Source: Xylogone sp. PMI_703
Taxonomy: Eukaryota; Ascomycota; Leotiomycetes
Direction of reading: 5' to 3'
Assembly: GCA_021399445.1 (NCBI GenBank)
Contig: JAJTUQ010000005.1
Location: 4,402,001-4,466,000, forward strand
DNA length: 64,000 nucleotides
In this document: in pieces, positions 36,376 to 45,729 of the stretch
Layout of the letters: every line of letters starts with the position of its first letter
Numbering within the stretch: position 1 is the stretch's first letter
Program-made: the position numbers and the translations under genes
The notes under the pieces: model-generated
Seen by the model: only the letters and a program-made list of their open reading frames with translations
Told to the model about the DNA's origin: nothing
Databases searched by the model: none

Positions 36376-38196
36376 GGCTGTTGCGGATGCAACGCTGGGT
36401 GAAGATGATGTGATGTGGGGGTTTTTTTGCAAAGGACGCTTGTTATCTTTTGCTACACAGGAGCGCTATGAACGTTTTATAAAGATTCTGGAGGGGTATA
36501 TATGTGTCCTCTTGAATCTTGAAATAGGTTGACGGCGAGAAAGGCTGACCCGTTCAAGAAGGGGAAAAAAAGGAAGGTGAGCAAGTGCAAAAGCAAAGAT
36601 GAAAAGGAAAGGCGGTGTTGCAGAGAATTAATAAGGAGGAAAGCAGCGGAGACCGTAATCGGGTGCGTCGAAGCTGACAGAAAGGACTGTGGAGCGCAGA
36701 GGAGGATGGGAGAGGAGGAAGTCGTAGGAAGATTGTGTGATCCAACCCTAAGTCGTCGTGATTTCAATGCCGTTTTGGGGAAGCACGCGATAAGACGTGC
36801 TTGCCTCTTCCAGACATGCGCCAGGCATCGAGCCCACAAGGCACAAAGGCATCGACTGTCATCAGCAATTGGCTCTCTGGGAATGCCTTCTGCTCGTTCT
36901 TTGTCTTCTGCGTGCTGAAGAGGAAAGTGAATGCTGTATGCTGCAGGTGGCTGCGTCGTCGCAGTGTTGATGGTGTTGTTGAAGGGTTGCGATGACTCGA
37001 CTAGGACATCGCAACCATCGCATCTGCAACAGCCATCACACACGGGCTCATTCAATATTTATGCGGCAAGCGACCAGCAGTGCGGCCTCTCCCTCTCTCT
37101 CTTCCACGGAGTTGCAGTATCTTCCATTATCGGGATCTCGAGACTTGCCAGCACATCCGGCATGGGCATTATTGGTGAAAGTCAGTCAGCTGGTGACAGA
37201 TGGTCGCCGAAGTCGCCAACTCGTGCCACTCCGCACCCACGCCACCAAGGGTCCTCGTCTGGAGGGGCTGGAGGGGTTGCGCGCATCTCTGCCATCAGCA
37301 ATGGCGTCAACACCAGCATCAACATCGCCATTGCCATTGAGCGCACTGTTTGATACTTTCCACACGCGCTTTCGTATGGCAAGATGCTTTCTCCCCAGCC
37401 TTCCCAACTTTTTTCCGTGGCGATCTCAGCCTTGCATGACCTCAGAGTTGCCATGCGCGGCCTCACTGGTCTGGGGGGTCCACGGGCTGGGGTTGTCACC
37501 CGGTTTGTGCTTCTTCGCTACCCAAACGGTGCGGCCACCATTCCTGATGCCGCCTTCTCATTGGCTGCAAGGTCTTGCCAATAGGACCCTTCGCTGCTGA
37601 CAAAGGTGCCATTAGTTTGGACTCCCGTGACTGCTCTGCCCGTCTTTATTACTTTACATTCGCATCTCTAGTTCGGTTTATGCAAATCAATTATTAGGTA
37701 TTATTTGATCCTTTATCTCATGGAAAATATGGTATCAAGAGAATGGTTTTGGTGCCTCAGGTTACCAAATAGTGAAAGGGATAAATACACATTACTCCGT
37801 ACTAGAATCAAGAGTGTGGGTCCCTATGCTTTCGATATCTAACAGTCATTTGAAAGTTTTGTCACAAAAATAAGTGAATCCGGAGACCCAGGTAGTAGTT
37901 TCTGCTTATCCAAAAGCGGATGTTTAAAGCAACACCAAGAACCAGGCATGCAACTTGTCACATGCCACGCTATTGGGCATACAGACGAGAGAACCTGTGT
38001 GACTGTGTGATAAGGATAAATATTTCAGTGGGTGATGAATCCAAAAACACATGAGGACTAACGATTACTGTGTACCATAACTCTCAGAAGGTAAGGCATC
38101 CAGCTTCCTCATGATGGTACAACTGACTTTAGTAGTTTCGCTTGAATTTCCCCCCAAACCCATACAACTCCCATATCGTTGAAGGTTCGAAACAAG
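36376..38196. other. Divergent intergenic region, choline sulfatase / HET gene
   Basis: About 1.8 kb of promoter space for both flanking genes. The part near the sulfatase is GC-balanced with many overlapping short frames on both strands (36477-37055, 36992-37600) that show no domain; the half near the HET gene is AT-rich. No RNA gene or repeat seen. Confidence 0.5.
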
Positions 38197-40967
38197 ATGT
38201 CCCGCTCGTATTGTTATGGCTCTCTTTTACCAGGCGTCATCCGCTTGCTTCGCCTCTTCCCCAATGAAGACAAAAGTGCACTCCTCCAATGTCAACTCTT
38301 TGACTACTCTCTACAAGGTTCTGACACACGGACACACCCATATGATGCTTTATCATATGTATGGGGAGGCTCAGAGAAGCCTGAGGCTATCTATATAAGT
38401 GAATATACTTTGCCTGTAACAGCAAACCTTCATGAGGCTCTATTACGTCTTCGGCATCATTCTATTGAACGGATTATATGGGTAGATGCTATCTGTATCG
38501 ACCAAGGTAACGATAGAGAGAAAGAGCAACAGATTCAGATTATGGCAAAGATTTACGCTCAAGCAAACCGTGTAGTTGTTTTGCTTGGAGAAGCTGCGGA
38601 CGATAGCAGCTTAGTGCTTGAAACGATACGTTCTGTAGGATACAAAAAGTCTATAGACTATTCAGGTGATCAGAAAATCCGGAAATCAATTCTAGCATTA
38701 CTTCAACGACCATGGTTTCGGCGTATCTGGGTAAGAAAAAAAACTTAGTGTATTTGAAAAGATTACTAAGAAGTTTGTCGTAGGTTCTTCAGGAAGTTGC
38801 TGCAGCTCGATATGTTTTAGTTGTGTGTGGACCCACCGAAGTAGATGGTTATGCTTTTTGCCTAGGTTTGAATTCATTGACGAAGTTCTACAAAGAACAT
38901 GCAGATATGCAAATATTGGCCCATCCAATAACCTCTTTAATAAATGAAGCGATCTTCAGGCCTAGTTATGGATCCAGTAATTCCGGCAGAGTTTCTTTGG
39001 ATATATGTCCACTAGGAGAACTAATAGATAGGTACCATACTCATGAGGCTACCAGGCATCACGATAAATTGTATGCTTTGTTAGGGATGTGCTCCGATAA
39101 TATTAGTGAACCTTTACTGTCGCCCAATTATAGAAATTCATGGAAAGATGTTCTACGGAGTTTAGTTAAGTTTCTTCTTGGTGAAAACATATCCATAGAA
39201 ATTTGGGACGATAAGGATATCACAATAATTGAAAGCAAAGGTTATGTTCTCGGTAAAGTGTCTTCGGTGAAGAGCGAGGATGATGGACAGGGTGTGAATA
39301 TCATTTTCAAGAGTTCACTAGAATTCTCAGGGAAAATAGAAGCACAGGGCACTTATCGGACTCTTCAGAACTCAGCAAAAGCCATTCGAGAAGGAGATAT
39401 TGTCTGTCTTCTTCAAGGAGCTCCAAGGCCTATAATCATTAGGCCATGCAAGGAATATTTTGTTATTATTATGGTTTCACCTACTCAGCTCGAGAACATA
39501 CAAATAACCGATGGTATTAAGCAGTCGCATTTCACCCGTCATTTGTTGCTCATATGGGATTGGGGAAATTATCCAGAAATTATTCAAAATTCTGAAAAAT
39601 ACGAATCCTCAGTATCGAGATACCAGCGCGGATTACCAGGTTCGGACATAGAAGCAAACGATAACTTGGGGAAAGCGACGAGAACATGGAATGTTGCACT
39701 AGTATTAGGAGACTTGGAAGAGCATGAAAAATCAGAAGGGAATCGATCCCCAGTAAAGTGGCTTCGGGAGGCAATTGAAGGCTATGAATTGGTGTTTGGG
39801 GTGAAACATTCGCAGCCGCCAATATGTCAATATGGTTTAACACCGCTCTCATGGGCAGCATGGAATGGATATGATACCATAAGATATTTTCTACCCGTAA
39901 AGGATATTGATCTAGACCTGAAAGATAGTCAGCATGGTCGGACACCTTTATCATGGGCAGCTCATGGAGGACATACAGCTGTAGTTAAGCTGTTGCTTGA
40001 CACTGGAAAGGTTGATATTAATTCTAAAGATAAAAGTGGTCGAACACCATTCTCATGGGCGGTCCAAGACAAGCATAAAGATGTCATAAAGTTGTTACTT
40101 GAAATTGGCGAAATCAACATAAACTCAAAAGATAAAGATTTTCAAATAGCATTATTATGGGCAATCGAAGAATGGCATGAAATCATAGTGAAACTGCTAT
40201 TCAAGACCGGCAGAATCATCATAAAATTAAAGAATGAAGAAGGCCAAACATCGTTTTCGTGGGCAGCCCCAGATCTGTTTGAAGCTATAGCAGAGTTATT
40301 ATTCAAGGCTAGTAAAGCCGACATGGAATCAAAAGATAACGACGATCCAGGAGTATTGTCGCGGGCAACTCTCAGGGGACATAAAGCTACAATGGAGTTG
40401 TTCAAGCATGAATCCATAATCAAGTTATTACTCGAGACTAGCAAAGTGGACGTGGATTCAAAGGATGAGTTAGGGCGAACACTTTTATCGTGGGCAGCCA
40501 AATCGAGCCACGAAGTTATAGTAAAATTTTTGCTTAAGACTAGCCAAGTTGACGTGAATTCAAGAGATCACTTTGGGCTAACACCTTTATTATGTGCAGT
40601 CGAATCAAGGAATGAAGCTATAGTCAAATTATTACTTGAGACTGGTCAAGTTGATGTAGATTCAAAAGATCAGTTTGGGCGAACACCTTTATCCTGGGCA
40701 GCAGCTGGAAGATGGAATGAAGCCATAGTGAAATTTTTGCTTAAGACTGGCCAAGTTGATGTAGATTCAAAAGATCGGTTTGGGCGAACACCTTTATTTC
40801 AGGCAGTTAAAGAGGGGAATGAAGCTATAGTGAAGTTATTACTTGAGACTGGTCAAGTTGATGTGAATTCAAGAGATGAGGATGGGAATACACCTTTATC
40901 ATGGGCAGCTAAAGAAGGAGATAAAGTTATAATAGAGTTGTTAACTAAAGCAAGCTCTACAGCTTAG
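38197..40967 (+). CDS. HET-domain protein with eleven C-terminal ankyrin repeats, 905 aa
   Basis: Two exons, 38197-38730 and 38784-40967, joined in phase 0 between RRIW and VLQE, inside the conserved HET motif. The HET domain (about 49-195) has YDALSYVWG, the IWVDAICIDQ block, IYAQANRVVVLLGEA and RPWFRRIWVLQEVAAAR. HET domains execute heterokaryon-incompatibility cell death and resemble Toll/interleukin receptor folds. The middle (about 200-520) has no recognised nucleotide-binding domain. Residues about 526-905 form eleven ankyrin repeats of 33-42 aa; the consensus is GRTPLSWAA...EAIVKLLLETGQVDVDSKD. Repeats 7-10 are nearly identical at DNA level and alternate KFLLKT with KLLLET, so the unit of duplication is two repeats (207 bp). 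Codon use is AT-richer than neighbouring enzymes. Likely a variable non-self recognition protein, with the repeats as sensor and HET as effector; that role is inference from the architecture. Confidence 0.92.
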
Positions 40968-43166
40968 GATAACCTATAATTTATAAACCCCTATCTGATT
41001 TTTAATATGTTATATAAATAACTCTAACAATAAGTTATACTTGTTGTACATTACACTTGTAAAAATAATACTTCGTGCTCCTTAAGGCTACATGATAATA
41101 CCACCTTTGCTTTATCCGCATCTTCTATGACTCAAGTTTTATACATATTTGCATAATATCTGATTGTGGCGTCCTTATTAGTACTAAGGAATTGATTTAA
41201 CCTCTACCATATCGTTATGATTCAGGCTCTATATGCGTCCGTACGGCGTTTTGACTCTAATAATATGATGTCCTGGGAATGCTGGGGCTGGCTAATCTGA
41301 TTAAAGACAGAACCGCTTATACATCCGTGGTTAGATATAGACCTACGCTTTAAATGACGAGAGAATCCACATTTTACATGAAATTGACTCCTGGGCATCT
41401 CGCTTTTCGTGAGTTTGGTATGGAAGGTTCATCTCTGCGCCTAGGCGTTTTGTTGTACAGCCTTTGCACACTTCCATAATACAAGGATCCAGGTTTTTGA
41501 TCTCTTGTCCAGCATATCCATGATTCGATTTATTCTTACAAAGCAATATATGTAAATAACAAAGGCCTATGTTCGCTAGAGTATTCTAGCAGTTACAGGT
41601 ATTAGAAAGCTTCTGTTTAATCGCGGAAGACGACTTTCCGAATCTCATTAATCTTGTAAATTTGTTGATCAGAGGTTAAGGATTGTGAGTATTTACCTGT
41701 CAACCGAACAAGCCCTCAACTAGACACTACGCTAGTAGATGCACTAAGAGAGTAGCTAGCTTCAATATAAGATACAAACCTAGCTTGGGGTGTTCATCTT
41801 ATTATAAAATTGTATGATACTATTGGAAGTCTAGGAACCTCAAGCTATAGGAACGATCATGTGATAGGGTCTATGGAATTGAGATTGGACTCCTGGGACT
41901 TTAGGTCTTCAGGAGTCCGTGGACCAAGAGTAGGACTCCACGGGTCCTAGTAGATCCACATAGTGTGGTCCTTATACAAAGCAGACGGTTTTCTTAGTGG
42001 GAGCTTGGTTCTGTCAGAACACAGATATAAGGGGGTATAACTAGCCAGCTCAACTGGAGTTCTCCTTTTGTTCTGACAGGTGCTCAATTCAATTGATTAC
42101 TTTTAGGCTATCAATACGTAACTACCTGATCTTATTTTGCTTCATTGCCCTCTGCCTTCCTATTATATAGTGCCTTAGTAGACGGAACCCTTAGACCTTA
42201 AAAGGAATCGTCATAGACATGTATGGTTATCCAGTTGACAGGCGAGACGGGTAAATTTTCGGGGAGCGCCTGTATTCACAATGGTCTGAACTCGATTTTG
42301 TTAATCAATTTGGAGTTTCAGACATCAAATCCATAAGCTGTTAAGCGCACAATTTTTTCTAAAGTACTTATCAAATTTGTCTGTCCGGTTATACATTTAT
42401 ACAACAGATTATAAATTTATATGCGCTGGATAAAATAAGGCTCAGATTGATATATAATAATGGTTATTAATTCAATAGTGATTTATAGCAGCATAATGAG
42501 AAATATGTCTCTGCTTTGGAGTGCGGATTTCGATGGGGGTTTTAGCTCAGGTCTTCACGAACCTACTCCCAAAGCCCCCTGCTCTCCCATACAAAGCTTC
42601 AACTGTGTAATGTGTAACTTGGAGAACTTTTGCAAAGATCTTGACCATGATTCCAACACAATTTTTATTATTAATCTCACAACAAATATAAGACTTATTT
42701 ATATCATAAAAAGCATATTTTCTACTGTTCTCAGAGATATATTTTAGAGGGTTTAAATCACTGTGAAAGTAAAACTCAAAGCGAAGATATACAGTGTGAT
42801 TTCCTAATTTGGTTCTAACTAAATACAAAGCCGCTTGTGAAGGGACTTTGATATTCATGCCTCAGGCAACTACTGAGCGAGTACGAAACAAGGAAACATC
42901 CAAAGCAGATTCAAAGTATTGCTTTGAACAAATTGATATCAACCTAATTCAAGCAGATGAAAAAACTTATTAGCCTCATCTTATGCAATTGTTAAAACCG
43001 GCATGTTAGTAAGTTTTCTCATCAACTTAAAGCAGGCCAGATATTCCAGTAAAGGTAGATATTTCGATGCCTGACGAACCTGAGTGGGCCTAAGCGATCC
43101 AAGGCTCCATGAGCTATCGGGCCAAGTAAGTAGTTGATGATAGCCCACTCAGCGAAAAACCTCACA
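40968..43166. other. AT-rich island, left part
   Basis: Low-GC DNA without a supported gene. It contains short imperfect inverted segments around 41885-41955 (ACTCCTGGGACTT and related ACTCC/GGAGT blocks) and the TIR-bounded element at 42011-42079. A minus-strand frame at 41343-41546 looks faintly protein-like (EIKNLDPCIMEVCKGC) but I cannot name it. The composition suggests decayed repeats, perhaps repeat-induced point mutation. Confidence 0.5.
42011..42079. mobile_element. 69-bp element with perfect 10-bp terminal inverted repeats
   Basis: CTGTCAGAAC at 42011-42020 is the exact reverse complement of GTTCTGACAG at 42070-42079. Inside the outer base the ends are TGTCAG...CTGACA, i.e. TG...CA like a retrotransposon long terminal repeat, and a TATAAGGGGGTATAA segment sits near the left end like an LTR promoter. 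The body is too short for a normal LTR. It may be a miniature solo LTR, a MITE or a hairpin. No target-site duplication is obvious in the flanks. Confidence 0.4.
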
Positions 43167-43249
43167 TCTTTGATGGTCTAACGGTCATGATTTCCGCTTG
43201 TCAAGTCGACAAAGCGCGGGAGATCGGGGTTCGACTCCCCGTCAGAGAG
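43167..43249 (+). tRNA. tRNA-Asp (anticodon GTC) with an 11-nt intron
   Basis: A full cloverleaf can be drawn. The acceptor stem TCTTTGA (43167-43173) pairs with TCAGAGA (43242-43248) with one G-U. The D arm is GTC-TAACGGTCAT-GAT. The anticodon stem TCCGC (43193-43197) pairs with GCGGG (43216-43220). The T arm is CGGGG-TTCGACT-CCCCG, with discriminator G at 43249. The anticodon is GTC at 43200-43202, preceded by T33 and followed by A37. Eleven extra bases (43204-43214) sit between positions 37 and 38, the canonical place for a nuclear tRNA intron. Internal promoter boxes A (TGGTCTAACGG) and B (GGTTCGACTCC) are intact. There is no T-run immediately after the gene; the first long T tract lies about 60 bp downstream. 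Confidence 0.85.
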
Positions 43250-44086
43250 GATATTCCCTCTCTTGAGTTCAAGACCCTGGATATTGTAATATTCAGATCA
43301 CCTCGAGAGAATTTTTTTTTTCGGTTTTTTTAAACACAAATCGATGTGTTCTTGCATTGGGATTAATTGATTGGTGCTGTAGCTATAACATCCTCTTTAC
43401 AGTTTCGGGTCACAGGTTTCACCCTGCATCAATCAAGATAATTTTTTACCCACAGAAAAATTTTTATGTCAAGAATATATCTTCATCTCTATACGCATGT
43501 GGATATGTTTCTCCAAAACAGAGATTCGAGGAACGTCTACAATAGATCCCAGCTGTACAACTACTCATATTCAATTCGATCTGGGGTAAGCCCGCATTAA
43601 AAGAAAGGCTCAACAAAGGCATTGACCATCCGAATCTTCATGTACATCGAAGATCATAATTAGTTTCAAGGGAGGAAGCGAGTACAAGGATTTTAGGGCC
43701 TAGATCTCGATAGTATCGATGATATTAACCTATTCCAATCACCAGCGCAATAACAGTCTCAGCCAATGAAAACACTGAGCGAGAGAGGAGAGGCGGATCG
43801 TTGGACAGGAGTAAGGACAGATACATCCCATATATCAAACACGAGAGGTACGAATATTCTTGATATGATAATTGCAAAGCAATGCAATGCAGCGATTATA
43901 TTATGTATGATCCTGATTCTTTTATTCATTTCCTTTCCTCCTTCCTTTCCTCTGATGCAATATACAGCTCTCTGTACAATAAATGCCGAGTTTTATGGGA
44001 GAGAAAAAAGTGAGAAATCAAGTCAGTTGTAATTAACAAAAAAGCATAAAAAGAAAATGACATGATTCTATATGAAAGGACATTTC
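43250..44086. other. AT-rich island, right part
   Basis: AT-rich sequence between the tRNA and the permease gene. It contains a TTTTTTTTTTCGGTTTTTTT tract near 43312-43331. No supported gene. Confidence 0.5.
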
Positions 44087-45729
44087 TCATAAAATACCAT
44101 CCGAAGCTGGAGGACCCTTATATGCTAGAGACACCATTGAGTTAGCTTGATAGTGCTTTTTGGTATAAAAAGAGAAGGAAAAGGGAGAGTGGACTTACAA
44201 ACTCTAGCATGAACGGCGTACCACACCGCACTTATCGCCAGGAACCCAACGAGCACCACGGAGGCGTAGTTCATGCTCTGTGCAGTAACTGGTAATGCAC
44301 CCGGCATGCTGAACAGCACGACCTCGAATCCAATCCAGCACATAGCAACCACATTAACAATCGTACCGATCACAGGACCACAATTCCAGCGCGCCTGGTT
44401 CACGGCTTTGCGTCTGTCGCTAAGGAGAGAGATGCCGATGGGGATGGCGTAGCTGACTGCTAGGGCAATGACACCGACGGATACGAAGGCCGTGAAGGCC
44501 GAGGTTGATCCCAGGTTGATAAGACCCAGAAGCATCTGCACAACGGTCGTGAGGATCAGGGCGTAGAGCGGCATACCTAGACTGTGGTTGACCTTGGCCC
44601 AGACCTTTGAGAGCGGGATGGCGTCGTCACGAGCGAAAGCCCAGGTACACCGGGACGCGGCGACGGTGATGGATATAGAGCAGAACATGGTGACACCGAG
44701 GACGAGGAAGGTGAGGCCTAGACCACCACCCGGGGAGCCCATGACAGTGTGGAAGATGTATGGGAGGGCCTGTGCGGAGGGAGCTTCCAAGATATCCTCG
44801 AGAGGTGGGAGGGTGAAGAGGATGGGGAGGATGAAGAAGAGACCAGCAGTACCGCCGACGGGAACGCAGAGAGAGATGGCCTTGGGGACCATGACTGCTG
44901 GATCAGCCACCTCCTCTGCCATGGATGAGATCATGCCAATGGCGCTGAAGGTGTAAGCTGCGGGAAGGAGACCAATGAAGAAGGTGAAGCCACCCCAACC
45001 GGAGAATGCTTCGGTATAGTGGCCGAGCGCGTATGAGGCGCTGTGTCTGCCAACCTCAGCCTTCACTGAGAGCGCAATCAGGATGACAATGATGGAGAGC
45101 AAGGTCCAACCAGCGCAGATCGTGTCGACCATGGGGAGGAAGCGGTTTCCAAAAGCACAGATAACAAGTGAGATGAGGCAGATAGCCCAGAAGATCAGCA
45201 GCAGCTGCCAGTCGTTCGCTGCGAAATCAGGATGGTACATAGCTGCCGTAGCCGAGATCAACGAGGCAAAACCGAAATTGACGGAAAGCGTGATGGTCCA
45301 ATTCCCAATGAGCCAGATCCAGCCGGTGATGAAGGAGAGCAGGATCTTGTTTGACTTAGCAATCTGGAAGGACCAGTAGTATGGACCAGCTGAGGTAGGA
45401 TATCTCGACGCCAATTCGGAGAGGGAGAGAGCAACGCACTCATCGAGGACGAGGACTACGATCCAGCCCACGAAGACGGAGAGCGGACCTCCACCGACGA
45501 TGGCGCTGAGCAAGGGACCACCTTCGCCATAGGGGATAGCAGCAATGGCAAGCGACTGGAAGAGGAGGGTGAAGAGGGAGCGATTTCGAGCAAGCTCGGG
45601 CTTGTAGCCTAGGACTTCGACGAGGTCTTGGTCGGTGGTGACGATGCCCTTTTCGATGTTGACATCGTTGGAATGGGGCGGGGTGGAGCTCAAGGAGGCG
45701 ACCTTCTCGTCACTGGATTCAGCACCCAT
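44087..45729 (-). CDS. APC-superfamily permease, choline/amino-acid (GABA) type, 522 aa
   Basis: Two exons on the minus strand: 45729-44199 and 44124-44087. The last short exon restores the conserved fungal permease ending (YKGPPASDGIL). The protein has an acidic N-terminal tail with a DLVEVLGYKPELARNRSLF motif and about twelve hydrophobic segments. This layout matches fungal amino acid/choline transporters (UGA4/HNM1-like). ISSMAEEVADPAVMVPKAI is the conserved consensus 'EE...dPaxxvPrai' in the loop after helix 6. It imports a small amine such as choline, GABA or another amino acid across the plasma membrane by proton symport. Its neighbour 8 kb away on the same strand is choline sulfatase, which makes choline a tempting substrate, but the HET gene and the AT-rich island lie between, so this link is weak. 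The upstream 5 kb is shared with the divergent ammonium transporter. Confidence 0.88.

Noticed and set aside
36477..37600. Long overlapping frames on both strands (192 and 202 codons)
   Set aside because: Ser/Arg-rich, no domain, overlap each other between sulfatase and HET promoters.
39830..40967. Tandem DNA repeats as a CRISPR-like or satellite array
   Set aside because: The repeats keep the reading frame and encode ankyrin repeats, so they are coding.
41343..41546. 67-codon minus-strand frame in the AT-rich island, with a faint enzyme-like look
   Set aside because: No motif could be matched to a family; possibly a decayed fragment, but not supportable.
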